Assembly: GCF_004354555.1 (NCBI RefSeq)
Contig: NZ_PUFH01000005.1
Span: forward strand, 310,001 to 374,000
Reading direction: 5' to 3'
Length of the DNA: 64,000 nt
From: Leuconostoc citreum
GTDB taxonomy: Bacteria; Bacillota; Bacilli; Lactobacillales; Lactobacillaceae
Position 1 is the stretch's first letter. Each line of letters opens with the position of its first letter. The notes beneath the pieces were generated by a model. The model was not told the origin of the DNA. It saw only the letters and a list, made by a program, of their open reading frames with translations, and did no database searches. This document shows, in pieces, positions 33,631-43,697 of this stretch. A program made the translations under genes and the position numbers.

Positions 33631-35778
33631 CTAATTTTTAGGATGTTCTTTGTTATATTTTGCGATAGAGCGATCAATAGCTGCTCTAGCAATCGCTTGA
33701 TCGTGCGCCTTTCTCTGTTCTTTTGTCATTTGCGTTATTGGAATCTTAGTTGTCGCCTGATTTGTTTCTAGAGTAGACATACCAGTGCCTTGTGCAGTAT
33801 CAAATTGAGATTGACTTGATGGCATAGACGGCTCATGACTTGAACTGATTGATGACGTTGATGTTGATGTTGGGCCAGTATAACCAGCTGGTGGGTTTAA
33901 CGGTGCCACGGTTCCCCCATCTAGATATTTCTTATTTCCTGTTGGCTTTGGGGCTGGAGCAAAGCGAGGAATTGGAGTTGAGTCTTGTTGTTCAATCGCA
34001 CTGTCACTGTTTGGATTGTTTTTATTTTCTTGACGTTCTATACTGTTTCTCGCGCGGCTAAGCGCTTCATGTGCACTGTTGTGTTGTCCAACAGTTTGAT
34101 CCAAAGCCCGATTTGGATCGACTGGTGTATGCCGCTGATTAAATGCGTCAACAGCTTGTTGTCCGCCCTCGAAACCATCTTGGATGCTACCGGCGTAATT
34201 TTTAGCGCCTTCAACTGCCTTATTTACTCCGTTCTTGGCTCTGCTTAGAGCTGCTTGTCCAGTGGCTTTCGCACCATCAAGTGCCGCTTGTCCACTACTT
34301 TTGACTAACTGTGACGGATTTTTAACCGCTCCAGCTACACGGCCAACTCCTGAAGCGAACGCTGCTGCCTTACCGGTGCTACCATTTTGCTCAGGCGCGC
34401 CTTCTATTGTATGGTCTTGCTTGTTGGCATTTTCTAAGCCCAAAGGATGGCGATTAGCGAGATTTTGAGCTGACTCTCGATTTTTCTTCTGTTGCGATGG
34501 TGATACTGCTTGTAACCCCTTACCAATGTTTTGTTTAGCTGATTTAGCCATACCACCAACCATTCGTGAGGCCTGACTCGCTAACATCATTGACGCCACA
34601 GGATTATGCCCTGAACGAACGCCAGTCCATTGTTCTATCATTTCAAAACCACTGAATAGGCCTTTTCCACCAGCGTATAAGGCGGCAATTGATAGGATAG
34701 TAAACGGCCAGACAGTTAAATTCAAAGCGTTTATTGTGTTGAACGCAAATTCAACCCAAGCGAAGAAGAAAATTAGCGAAATGGGCATCATTACAATGCC
34801 AGTAATTTGCCCTTCTATCATACTTAAGATTTGTTGTGCACGTTTACCTTGTGTCCCATCTCGCAAACCAAAGTAAACAATTGAACCAGACATAAAGGCC
34901 ATTTTGTAAATTGAAGAAAACAAACGCATAATAGCACCACAAACTACGAAAATAAAGACGATTTCCCCAGCAATGATACCTAACCAGTTTGTTTTCATGA
35001 CAGGATATTCGTCTGCGAATGTCTTACCTAGTACAAGCGTTCCCCCTGTTGTATCTACAAGTTTGGATTCGTTTCCACCAATTTTTTTCGTAAATACTTT
35101 CTTTTGATCATCGTTTAAGCCATCAGTGTATCCCTGATCACTCATCACTGAATGGTAGTCGGACCCAGTAATTGATTTACTGTCAATGCCATGTGTTTTT
35201 GAATCTTTTTTATAAAGATCCATGTCAAAATTTACTTCAGCTAGGGTTTTCAAATTTATTGAATTTCCTTGCCATAATTTGGTTAGCACACTAACGTTCC
35301 CATTTCCCATAATATCCTGAGAAGCGGAAGTACCTATTGTAGTGAGCATACTGATAATTAAAGGCATAGCCGTGATGATAGCCATTGTAATTGAAATGCC
35401 TTTTGGCCATTCGCGTCCTTTTCGGCCATCGGTAATGATGAATTTTATCCATTGGACAATCATCATCAAGCCAAACGCCACGAAACCAAGATAAATCATA
35501 TCACGTATGATCAATCCCAAATTCCATCTTTGATACACACCATTGTTTGGTGAAAAGAAAATATTTAAGAAATCAAGTAACTTAAATGAATTTTGATAGG
35601 CATCAAGAACACCTGAGCCAAGATAATAAAAGATTAGGGCGATACTGTGCATGAACAGCATCACTAAAGTCAGGAATATATGAGGCATGGGTGAAAGATA
35701 TTGTGACCAGTCTTGATAAAAACCAGTGGTTGGGCCGCCAGTCGGCAGTGTCATCATTAATGTATTAAGCATCGACAT
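33631..35778 (-). CDS. VirB6/TrbL-like polytopic channel protein
   Basis: The 715-residue protein has about seven membrane segments in the first 390 residues (for example LTLVMLFMHSIALIFYYLGSG and IVGVVCGAIMRL-type stretches) and a long hydrophilic C-terminal tail with repeats of AKNGVNKAVEGAKN type and proline/serine-rich low complexity. This is the layout of Gram-positive VirB6/TrbL-like proteins (TrsL, PrgH/TcpH group) which line the translocation channel. It overlaps the coupling protein gene by 14 bases, implying translational coupling. ATG at 35778 or the one two codons later can both use the AAGGAG site. Confidence 0.75.
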   Translation of the reverse strand: MSMLNTLMMTLPTGGPTTGFYQDWSQYLSPMPHIFLTLVMLFMHSIALIFYYLGSGVLDAYQNSFKLLDFLNIFFSPNNGVYQRWNLGLIIRDMIYLGFVAFGLMMIVQWIKFIITDGRKGREWPKGISITMAIITAMPLIISMLTTIGTSASQDIMGNGNVSVLTKLWQGNSINLKTLAEVNFDMDLYKKDSKTHGIDSKSITGSDYHSVMSDQGYTDGLNDDQKKVFTKKIGGNESKLVDTTGGTLVLGKTFADEYPVMKTNWLGIIAGEIVFIFVVCGAIMRLFSSIYKMAFMSGSIVYFGLRDGTQGKRAQQILSMIEGQITGIVMMPISLIFFFAWVEFAFNTINALNLTVWPFTILSIAALYAGGKGLFSGFEMIEQWTGVRSGHNPVASMMLASQASRMVGGMAKSAKQNIGKGLQAVSPSQQKKNRESAQNLANRHPLGLENANKQDHTIEGAPEQNGSTGKAAAFASGVGRVAGAVKNPSQLVKSSGQAALDGAKATGQAALSRAKNGVNKAVEGAKNYAGSIQDGFEGGQQAVDAFNQRHTPVDPNRALDQTVGQHNSAHEALSRARNSIERQENKNNPNSDSAIEQQDSTPIPRFAPAPKPTGNKKYLDGGTVAPLNPPAGYTGPTSTSTSSISSSHEPSMPSSQSQFDTAQGTGMSTLETNQATTKIPITQMTKEQRKAHDQAIARAAIDRSIAKYNKEHPKN

Positions 35779-38700
35779 TTTCTCCTTGAGTTACTTCAGC
35801 TAAGGTCTTATAGAAAGTCCATAAGTAACTTGGCTCATTATTTAGCAATCGTAGAACGGTTGCATAGTTATTATTTTCTGGTACTTTGAAGAATTCACCA
35901 TCGGACAGGAAAGCATAAGCAGTCGCTTGTTCTGGCGTGTTTTTACTTCTTGGTAACATACGTTTGAGTGCCGTTTCCATGCGCTTTCTTAATTGAACGT
36001 TATCTACTTGCTCCTCAGTCATAAAGGGTTCACTGAGATCAAGATTATCTTTCCAGTTAAGATACCGCTGTTCATCGGTTAGCTCATCAGCTGTGCTATC
36101 AGTGAACTTATTAGGTATCTCACCTTGTTGTCCTGTTTGATAGTCTGCAATAACTGCTTGAATGTTTTGATCATCAACGTCGGCAACATAGTTCGGTTGT
36201 ATAACATCATCAGCGCTTGGGTTAGTCGTCAAAGCAACCTCTTGCATTAATTCTTCAAAGAAAGGTGTAAAATCTTTGTACAAGTCATCATAAGCTAATT
36301 GACTAGCCGCCGATTTGATATTTAAGTCCGCTGTATAGTAGTCGAGCGAGTATTGTTTGCCCAGAAGTTCGTAAGCAAACGGCATACGATAAGCGCCCGT
36401 AGAGAAGATTGGTAGTGGCCGGACATCATGCCCTTTCTTGTCACGTCGCTTAATTGTGCGAATGGTAATCATTTCTCTTTCACTCAGACGGCCAATGTCA
36501 TTAGCCTCTAACAACCTGACTTTGTTGACCTGACTCTGACGATTACCCCGATCTTGTCTATCCAAACCAATTTGTGAGTTTACTGATTCAGTCTGCACCT
36601 CGACTTCGCCTAATTGCTTAGATAGCGCCTCATTTGTTTGCTCATCATTAGTTAAGATATGAAACCAATTGCCGGTATTACCGTTAATATCATTTGTTTC
36701 CATCTCGGAATAATGCAAACGCGGCTGTGTCAACGTCTGAATATATAAGTCAACAAGATGACCGTAAGTTAAACCACGGGTCAAAATATTAGTGAAGCCA
36801 GGAATACGTGGGAACATGGAAAACTCATTCAGTTTATACAAAATCCAGCTGTCCATCTTACGACGTGTAATGTTTGAGGCAATGTCTGTGTTAACAGAAA
36901 ACACTTGTGAAATAAACAAGCTGGCCAAAGCAGAGAAATCATCGTTAGATTGTGGTGTGATAATAAACACAGCCATTGGATTTTCAGAATACCTTAGGAT
37001 GACGGCTGGTGTTTCGTTTGTCCCAACAGGAGTAACCTGGTCTACTAAACAACGTAATAAGGGCTGCTTTGAGTAAGAATCAATTTTGGTCTTGCCATTT
37101 AATGCTTTTCGTTGTACAATTTTTCCAGTTACAATGAACTGTTGTTTGCGAACAGCCTTTGTATTTCCTTGATGGTTAAGGTCTAAAACAATTTGCCAAT
37201 TCTTTGGTAAATGTTCATGAATAGGATAAGTTAGCGTGCCTGATTGAGACACGGTTAGCTTATCCTTTTCTATTACCTTCTTTTTACCAGCCGCATAAAT
37301 GTGAATGCTAACGTGAACACCAACATATTCGCGGGAAAACTTAAGCTTTAACATTCTTGGAAACCCCAGGTCAGTGAGATTAATCGTATTGAAACTTGTC
37401 AAACGCGTAATCGATTCTGAGGCAAACAAGTTCAGACGATTCATAACAGAAAATGCGATAGAAGACTTGGTATCACCAGTTGCAGAAATATACTCCCCTG
37501 CGTTAAGGGTAATCATATTTCTAGCTGGCGTACGTGGCAGTTGACCAATCGTGGTAATGTATTTGGTTAAGCCATCACCTTCTTTATCACTGAACTTACT
37601 CATATCATTAATAAATTGCAGCACATTTGAGATAGTAACCATAGACTTATCCTGGTGTCTAACAGCAATGTCCAAAACCGTTAACATCACGGCTTGAATG
37701 GTACTTTCAGCAGCACCGTCCCAGACATCTTTGTGCGCTGATTCTTCACCACTTGAACCACCAATTACTTGCACCACTTTACGTAATTCCGTATTGGCAC
37801 TATCCCAATCACCATCAAACGCATAATCAATGGCAATTTCTAGCGGGTTCCAGGACTCTGATTCACTCGGATTCATGATATTTAGAAGTTTCACTTCATA
37901 TCCTGCTTTTCTCAGTGATTTATAACTCATCTTGGCATCTTCGTTTTTGGCATCGGTATCTAGAATATTCCATTTCACTTCTGCGCGACGAATAATGTCA
38001 ATCAAAGTGTAACCTCGCATCTGATCCTTTGATGAACGCGTCATACCAGTTGTTTTGGCATGCGTGTTGCTCGGATCGATCCAATAATAGCCATCAAAGC
38101 CCCCAGTGACTAATTGTTGTTTTTCATACACTTTTGGGAAAAGTTGCATCAATTTTGGTCGAACAAGTTTGTAGATACCCTTGAATTCTAGGCTGTTCAT
38201 ACCTAATGGCCGCTTGAGCCATTGTAGTGCCCAGAGAAATGGGTGAATCATAAAGAACTCAAAAGTATAGCCCTGCGTGTGCAACACTGGTTGCCCTGGT
38301 GTCCCTTTGTAGTTCTTATTGCGGTCAGGAATCATCTTATAGGTTTCATCAACTTCACGAACTTCCGCAAAACGATTGGTGTTACGGGTTTGATCCCGAT
38401 ACAATTGAAACCAATCATACACAATTTTCAAGACATATCGCTTTTCTAACCACAGCAAGCTAATGATAAGAACACTGCCTGTGACTAAAGTTAATCGAAA
38501 TAGTATCGTGAGTAGATTTTTTGGATGAAAGACGGTCATGGTCATATTGATCATGTCGCCAAAGTCTGGCCATTGGGCCACACCTGTTTGAATTAATGAC
38601 ATCATGGCTACGATATAGGGACCAACAACGCGAATAATAAAGTCAACCAGCGTCGTGATATACAAACTTGCAATGATGACTAAAATTGTCGTGATAATAC

Positions 38701-38797
38701 CATAAGCCCAAAGAAACCAGGCTTGTCCGCGCCAACGAATATAACTTTGCCGCATAAAGTCACGTTCTGATTGATAATCTTTTCTAAAGAGTTTCAT
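35765..38797 (-). CDS. VirD4/TraG-type coupling protein with degenerate Walker motifs
   Basis: The protein of about 1010 residues has N-terminal membrane segments (about 28-80 and 100-120), then a VirD4-like nucleotide-binding region. The P-loop position (about 251-259) reads GMTRSSKDQ instead of GxxxxGK(S/T), and the Walker B position reads YKLNEFSMFPRIP instead of LDEF. About 90 residues of beta-rich sequence (VSIHIYAAGKKKVIEKDK onward) are inserted between them. Coupling proteins bring the relaxosome to the channel; here ATP hydrolysis by this subunit is doubtful. ATG at 38797 has GGAGGG upstream and lies inside the end of the ClpB-like gene, so the two are coupled. Confidence 0.72.
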   Translation of the reverse strand: MKLFRKDYQSERDFMRQSYIRWRGQAWFLWAYGIITTILVIIASLYITTLVDFIIRVVGPYIVAMMSLIQTGVAQWPDFGDMINMTMTVFHPKNLLTILFRLTLVTGSVLIISLLWLEKRYVLKIVYDWFQLYRDQTRNTNRFAEVREVDETYKMIPDRNKNYKGTPGQPVLHTQGYTFEFFMIHPFLWALQWLKRPLGMNSLEFKGIYKLVRPKLMQLFPKVYEKQQLVTGGFDGYYWIDPSNTHAKTTGMTRSSKDQMRGYTLIDIIRRAEVKWNILDTDAKNEDAKMSYKSLRKAGYEVKLLNIMNPSESESWNPLEIAIDYAFDGDWDSANTELRKVVQVIGGSSGEESAHKDVWDGAAESTIQAVMLTVLDIAVRHQDKSMVTISNVLQFINDMSKFSDKEGDGLTKYITTIGQLPRTPARNMITLNAGEYISATGDTKSSIAFSVMNRLNLFASESITRLTSFNTINLTDLGFPRMLKLKFSREYVGVHVSIHIYAAGKKKVIEKDKLTVSQSGTLTYPIHEHLPKNWQIVLDLNHQGNTKAVRKQQFIVTGKIVQRKALNGKTKIDSYSKQPLLRCLVDQVTPVGTNETPAVILRYSENPMAVFIITPQSNDDFSALASLFISQVFSVNTDIASNITRRKMDSWILYKLNEFSMFPRIPGFTNILTRGLTYGHLVDLYIQTLTQPRLHYSEMETNDINGNTGNWFHILTNDEQTNEALSKQLGEVEVQTESVNSQIGLDRQDRGNRQSQVNKVRLLEANDIGRLSEREMITIRTIKRRDKKGHDVRPLPIFSTGAYRMPFAYELLGKQYSLDYYTADLNIKSAASQLAYDDLYKDFTPFFEELMQEVALTTNPSADDVIQPNYVADVDDQNIQAVIADYQTGQQGEIPNKFTDSTADELTDEQRYLNWKDNLDLSEPFMTEEQVDNVQLRKRMETALKRMLPRSKNTPEQATAYAFLSDGEFFKVPENNNYATVLRLLNNEPSYLWTFYKTLAEVTQGENVDA

Positions 38798-40673
38798 ATT
38801 GTCCCTCCATGGTTGTCGAAATACGAGGCTGCCAATCACCGTATGGACTGGTTAACGAAGGTGGATTACCCACAGCTCGAAAGACAAACGTATTGTAATG
38901 AGCTAATTGCCCTTGGCGTTGTGCCATAATGGCTTGTGCGATAGGATCACTGACATAAGTCGCAATCGTATCATCAATGGGACGGACGCCGCGTGAGGGC
39001 TTATAGCCCACATCTGCAATATATTTGGCAATAGATGAACTAGTTACTTGTTCCCCATCTATATACTCATAACCAAGGTCAAACGATGAAATATAATGCG
39101 TCACTTCGATCGGATCAAAAACAATCCGTAACCCTTGCGCTCTAGCTTTGTCGTCTAACGTTTTTAACTTCAGAGAAACAATGCGTTCAATATCGACTAA
39201 TGTTAGGACATCAAAGACAATCAAAGCACCAATACGTGCCAAAAATTCTGGACGATACCCGTCACCTTGTAAAGCTATCTCTAACTGCTCTTCAAAGTTA
39301 GCTTGCCTTTTCAAATCATTTTTAACGTAGTCCGATTTGGCATGGTGATTCATGATAGCCTTTGCCCCTGAGTTCGTTGTCATGATGACGATTAAGTCCT
39401 TGAAGTTAATCACACGACCATATTCATCACTCAACCGACCATCATCTAAGACTTGCAGCAACAAATCCATGACTTCTGGATCGGCTTTTTCAATCTCATC
39501 TAGCAATAAGACAGCGTAAGGATTGTGTCGTACTTTGGTTGTCAGTTGTTTTTTAAATCGTTCTAAACTCGTTCCAGCAAATTTAAACTCAGACATATCA
39601 AAACGAATGAAACTCTGTGCATCACCGAATAACAGATTGGCGAGTTGTTTAGCTGTCTCTGTTTTACCCACACCAGTTGGCCCTAAGAATAAAAATGATT
39701 CTGGCTTGGTGTTGTCCCCTAGTCCAGCTTCTCGATTGGTGATTTTCATTGTGATTTTATCCAATGGATGGTCTTGACCAATTACCCGCGATTTCAACTG
39801 CGTTGAAAGGTTGAGCAGGCGTTCATCAGTGGTTTGATTAATCACGTACTTCGGCACATGATAATCAGCATGGATAATATCTGCCACGTGATTTGACGTG
39901 ACCTCGTCTTGATTTTCTAAACGCGCCAAACTTATCGCACTATCAAGTAGCATAATAGCTTTTTCAGGGAAGAAACGATCAGTGACATAACGCTCTGACA
40001 ACTGCATAATTTGCGTTTGCACAGATTCTGGTACTGCAATCCCTTGTCCCATTCTGGTCGCCATTTTGCTCAAAATCCGCTGTGTTTGATTGTAACTGAG
40101 TTCAGATACTTCAATGAGGTCAAAGCGGCGCATCAATGCACCATCCTGGGCAATGTATTCATGAAACTCTTTAGTTGTCGTGGCACCAATAATTTGTAAA
40201 TCATCCCGACTTAAAGCTGGTTTGATAATGTTTCCGGCATCCAACGCGCTGCCATTAGTGTCAGCACCTGTGCCCACAATTTGATGAATCTCATCTATAA
40301 AAGCAATCAAAGTCTCTTTGTGTGCCATCAATTCATCTAATATTTTTTGAAATTTATAAGCAAATGATTCCCCATCACTACCCTTCATCAAGTTAGCTAA
40401 ACTGATTTGAATGATTTGTTTCTTGGCAAAGTGTGGCTCGTTACTTTGATAAAGTTGACGGGCTAAGTCTTCAATAATAGCTGTTTTACCAACACCAGGT
40501 TCGCCAACTAACAAGGGCGAGTTTTGAATTTGCTTGAGTAAGGAAATCAAAACACGTTGTGTCACGTTTCCACGCTCATAAGCTTGGTACTTTTCGGGAT
40601 CCCTAGCAATTTTTTCACTAATATTGGTCGCAAACTGATCAAGATAAGGTGTGGTACTTGTATTTTCACTCAT
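38784..40673 (-). CDS. ClpB/ClpA-like double AAA+ ATPase of the conjugation operon
   Basis: The protein of about 629 residues has two AAA+ modules: Walker A GEPGVGKT (about 57-64) with Walker B FIDEIH, and GPTGVGKT (about 331-338) with LLLDEIEKAD, plus a C-terminal ClpB D2-small domain. It lacks the N-terminal substrate domain and the long middle coiled coil of ClpB, so it is shorter than housekeeping Clp chaperones. Members thread proteins through a hexamer pore. It lies between two conjugation genes with overlaps at both ends, so it is part of the transfer machinery, perhaps unfolding a transferred protein or powering the coupling complex (inference). Confidence 0.82.
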   Translation of the reverse strand: MSENTSTTPYLDQFATNISEKIARDPEKYQAYERGNVTQRVLISLLKQIQNSPLLVGEPGVGKTAIIEDLARQLYQSNEPHFAKKQIIQISLANLMKGSDGESFAYKFQKILDELMAHKETLIAFIDEIHQIVGTGADTNGSALDAGNIIKPALSRDDLQIIGATTTKEFHEYIAQDGALMRRFDLIEVSELSYNQTQRILSKMATRMGQGIAVPESVQTQIMQLSERYVTDRFFPEKAIMLLDSAISLARLENQDEVTSNHVADIIHADYHVPKYVINQTTDERLLNLSTQLKSRVIGQDHPLDKITMKITNREAGLGDNTKPESFLFLGPTGVGKTETAKQLANLLFGDAQSFIRFDMSEFKFAGTSLERFKKQLTTKVRHNPYAVLLLDEIEKADPEVMDLLLQVLDDGRLSDEYGRVINFKDLIVIMTTNSGAKAIMNHHAKSDYVKNDLKRQANFEEQLEIALQGDGYRPEFLARIGALIVFDVLTLVDIERIVSLKLKTLDDKARAQGLRIVFDPIEVTHYISSFDLGYEYIDGEQVTSSSIAKYIADVGYKPSRGVRPIDDTIATYVSDPIAQAIMAQRQGQLAHYNTFVFRAVGNPPSLTSPYGDWQPRISTTMEGQYETL

Positions 40674-41145
40674 AATGACCACCTTCCCCAGTGACTAAGT
40701 TACCGTAATCTGGTGTCTCAATCATTTGTTCTTTTTCTTGCTCGTGAGCCAGCGTTAATTCACTAATCTCTTCTGGACTAAGATCCATGGCTGCCAACAT
40801 CGCTTGACGTTCCTGTCGTAACTTTTCGTAGAGATCAATATCTTCCGGTGTTGTCATTGCGTCAGCCATTAGTTCAAAATCGCCCACTTCGTCCACCGCA
40901 ATAAAATCGCCTGCGGGATTATAAATGGCTTTCACTTGGATATTTGTCCCACTTTCTTCAATGACAGCAATCATAGCCACCCCAAGTTCGGGGTCACCAG
41001 CAGGAAAGACCTCATGATAGTGAAGTGTTGCTAGTGTTAAAGCAATCACGGAAGGCGCGTTTTTCTCTTGGAATGATAAAATAGTGACTTCTGGTGCTTT
41101 GGTAATGGCTGTGATGTAACCATATAATTCTTTTGTTTGTGTCAT
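40666..41145 (-). CDS. Conjugation-operon protein of unknown function
   Basis: The 159-residue acidic protein has an N-terminal beta-rich domain (TKELYGYITAITKAPEVTIL and onward) with a charged helical tail (EDIDLYEKLRQERQAMLAAM). It has no signal peptide or membrane segment. The family is not recognised. It overlaps the ClpB-like gene by 8 bases and follows the primase gene by 10, so it is translated as part of this operon; it could be an adaptor for the AAA+ protein, which is a guess from coupling. Confidence 0.55.
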   Translation of the reverse strand: MTQTKELYGYITAITKAPEVTILSFQEKNAPSVIALTLATLHYHEVFPAGDPELGVAMIAVIEESGTNIQVKAIYNPAGDFIAVDEVGDFELMADAMTTPEDIDLYEKLRQERQAMLAAMDLSPEEISELTLAHEQEKEQMIETPDYGNLVTGEGGHYE

Positions 41146-41155
41146 GCTTTTCTCC

Positions 41156-43408
41156 TTAACGATGCCGCTGTGTTGACTGAAAATTCTGTTCGACGACAGC
41201 TAGTTTGTCGGGTTTAAAAACTTTTTTAGTTCTCACTTGTTTCTTCTCACCCTTTTCAAGATGTGATGATAAATATTGCGTCACATCGGTACTGGCTTGT
41301 AGGGCTTGATTTAAGATTTTCCCTGTTTGTGGGACATCAAGTGCTTTTAATTTCTTTGACCAATTGTCAATATAGGCAATGCTTTGTTGGCCTGGATCAA
41401 TCCCAAGATTTTTAGAAATCACGTAGCTTGATAACTCAGCCTGTGTCTCCTCAATAGCAGTTGGCCAATTATCTTTTGATTGCGCAGAATGTAGTTTTGC
41501 GTGAGCCACTTCATGAGCTAAAGTATGAATCTTATCCGTGGGTGTTAAATCACTGCGCAATAAGATGTATTTTTTTGTTGGGTCTGACTTAGATTGTAGA
41601 AAAGCGCCTTTTGCTTGTCCTTGCCAGGTCATTGGGCGTTTGGCCAATTGATCATCAACACCTTGATCATAAACAGTTACTTTCATGGCTTCAGCGTACT
41701 TTAACAATGTTTTGTAGGCATTATCTAGATGTATAGGACTCTTATCCGTGGCTAAATCAATTGGCCGATTCGGTGATAACTCAGGCAATTGTTTTGTTGT
41801 TGCATTGGTTTGGCGGACGTCAAATAATGTCTCAACTGGATAGTGTTTAATTGTCTGCACGGGTAATTGTTTTGTGTTGGCTTGATTTTTTTGCTCAGGT
41901 GTCGCATCCGCCCAACGAATTCGTTCCCCATTGGTATCAATAATGGTTTTTAAATCAACGGGTGCACCAAATATTTTAATGCCAGTCTCGCCTTTGTTCA
42001 CTTGAATCCCATCAGCTGACCATTGTTTATAGCCTTTTAATAGGGTGGCATCAGGTTTTTGTAATTGAATCAACATTGAGTTACGGGCAGAGTAATTTAA
42101 CCCTGTCGCGGTGAAATCTAGTAGTTTTTTTAACGCACTCGGATCAGTTTGATAAGCGGTCACCTTCCCCATCGCCTCTTTGATAATGGCTTTGTTCTTT
42201 AAAGCGTTGTCTTTACGACGTTGTGCTTTAGTCATTTTTGTCTTGGCTGATTGTTCAAATGGCGTTTGCGCTTTGTTTTTAGCTGGGACTTTTGAGACAC
42301 GGTCATCTTGATTGTCAAAAGGATTGTCTTGTGTTTCTTGTGCTGCAAGTTGTGATAATTGTTCAAGACGTTTCGCATTCTCACCCATAGATAAGGTCTG
42401 ATAACCTGAGACACCGGCTTTTAATTGGTCGTTCCAATCTTTTCCTTTGATCGGAACATGGCGTTCTGCAACAATCATTTCGTTAGTGTTGGGATTTTTA
42501 AATTGAAAACGATCATAAAAATCAGCGGCTTTAAAACCTGCCTGGTCATTGTCAAAGGCAACAATAACCTTATTAAACTGTGCTTGTTTCGCGCCAATAC
42601 TGTCATTTAAGAATTGCGCACCACGTTTGGCATCAGTGCCAGAGATAGATAACAAGGTGGCATTATTTTTGGTCAGCTCTTGATGATTCTGTTGCGCATA
42701 ACTTAGTAAATCAATCGGACTTTCGAAAAGCACTAAAGTTTGATTGCCTTTGCCAAAGGTGATGTTATAACCAGTTGAGGTATCACTGCCAGCAAACACC
42801 TTTTTGGATGTCCCGCGCTTTTTAAAATGTTCAAAATCTTGCTCAGTCCCTTGTCGGTCAGCACCAACGATTTTGCCATTTACATCACGCCAAGGAAAGA
42901 TAACAGGATTTTGATGCATCTGATCGTTTTCCCGGTAACGACTGCCCTGGACAACCGCGCCATGTTGGATTAGATTAGCGACAAAACGTGGATCAAGATG
43001 TCGTTGTTTTACTAAATAGTCTTGAGCTACTTGCGTTTCTTTAGTGCGATAAACCTTGTCATAATCGAATTTATAGGCAGGCTCTTTGGGCTGATAGAGT
43101 TTGTCAATATCAACCTTGTCTCCCTTAACATGACGGGCATAAGCGAGTTGATTGCGAAAAGCCTCTCCTCTACTATCCCCATCTTGTTTTCCCAACTCGT
43201 AGTAGTGAATGAAATCTATTAAATCACCTTTGACACCTCTAGAATTCCAAACAAAAAGATTTAATTTAGGTCGTACAACGAGGCTATCATGATCAATCAT
43301 CCTAAGATCACTCGACGATGTTTTGTTATAAGCTATGCCTTTCCAATCACAGTAGCCTTGTATGGGTAATTTCTTTAATTGCGAGCGTTCTGCTTTACTT
43401 ATCCTCAT
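41156..43408 (-). CDS. LtrC-like primase with Toprim, ArdC-like and zinc metallopeptidase domains
   Basis: The 750-residue protein has an N-terminal DUF3991-like domain, a Toprim fold (KVIVAFDNDQAGFKAADF, near 280), an ArdC-like N domain (GLNYSARNSMLIQLQKPD and WSADGIQVNKGETGIKIFG, about 430-490) and a C-terminal zinc peptidase motif (HTLAHEVAHAKLH, near 635). LtrC/TraC-type proteins are conjugative primases that enter or act in the recipient; ArdC-like parts can protect single-stranded DNA from restriction. It starts the first tra operon together with a small coiled-coil gene, next to the oriT-like region. No relaxase motif (HUH) is visible in it. Confidence 0.8.
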   Translation of the reverse strand: MRISKAERSQLKKLPIQGYCDWKGIAYNKTSSSDLRMIDHDSLVVRPKLNLFVWNSRGVKGDLIDFIHYYELGKQDGDSRGEAFRNQLAYARHVKGDKVDIDKLYQPKEPAYKFDYDKVYRTKETQVAQDYLVKQRHLDPRFVANLIQHGAVVQGSRYRENDQMHQNPVIFPWRDVNGKIVGADRQGTEQDFEHFKKRGTSKKVFAGSDTSTGYNITFGKGNQTLVLFESPIDLLSYAQQNHQELTKNNATLLSISGTDAKRGAQFLNDSIGAKQAQFNKVIVAFDNDQAGFKAADFYDRFQFKNPNTNEMIVAERHVPIKGKDWNDQLKAGVSGYQTLSMGENAKRLEQLSQLAAQETQDNPFDNQDDRVSKVPAKNKAQTPFEQSAKTKMTKAQRRKDNALKNKAIIKEAMGKVTAYQTDPSALKKLLDFTATGLNYSARNSMLIQLQKPDATLLKGYKQWSADGIQVNKGETGIKIFGAPVDLKTIIDTNGERIRWADATPEQKNQANTKQLPVQTIKHYPVETLFDVRQTNATTKQLPELSPNRPIDLATDKSPIHLDNAYKTLLKYAEAMKVTVYDQGVDDQLAKRPMTWQGQAKGAFLQSKSDPTKKYILLRSDLTPTDKIHTLAHEVAHAKLHSAQSKDNWPTAIEETQAELSSYVISKNLGIDPGQQSIAYIDNWSKKLKALDVPQTGKILNQALQASTDVTQYLSSHLEKGEKKQVRTKKVFKPDKLAVVEQNFQSTQRHR

Positions 43409-43665
43409 GACGCACCGCCTTGATCAGAGTCATGTAAATTGTCGAGTTTGGCAAAAGCCGCATCAATCGCTTCTGGATTATCTTCTTCTAGGTTCAACTT
43501 TGTCAATAATTGACGACCTAATTCAGTGACCAGTTGATCATTAAGAATTTTCAGGTCTTGACGGATTTTTTTCTTTTCGTCTTGAATTGTTTTTGCTTGT
43601 TGATCAAGTTGATCTAAGCGTTGATTTGCTTCATTTATGAGTGTTTTGATTGATTTTTTAGCCAT
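43405..43665 (-). CDS. Small coiled-coil protein at the head of the transfer operon
   Basis: The 86-residue protein is almost entirely helical and charged (LDQLDQQAKTIQDEKKKIRQ), a likely parallel coiled coil. It overlaps the primase gene by 4 bases. It is first in the operon whose promoter carries the shared tra box. Small helical proteins here often belong to the relaxosome (MobC-like) or to primase cofactors; which one cannot be decided. Confidence 0.6.
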   Translation of the reverse strand: MAKKSIKTLINEANQRLDQLDQQAKTIQDEKKKIRQDLKILNDQLVTELGRQLLTKLNLEEDNPEAIDAAFAKLDNLHDSDQGGAS

Positions 43666-43697
43666 AGTGGACTCCTTTTTTGTTAGATAACACAGTC

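Noticed and set aside
41156-43408. LtrC-like protein as the missing relaxase
   Set aside because: No three-histidine HUH cluster or catalytic tyrosine motif is visible; Toprim and HExxH motifs explain the protein.
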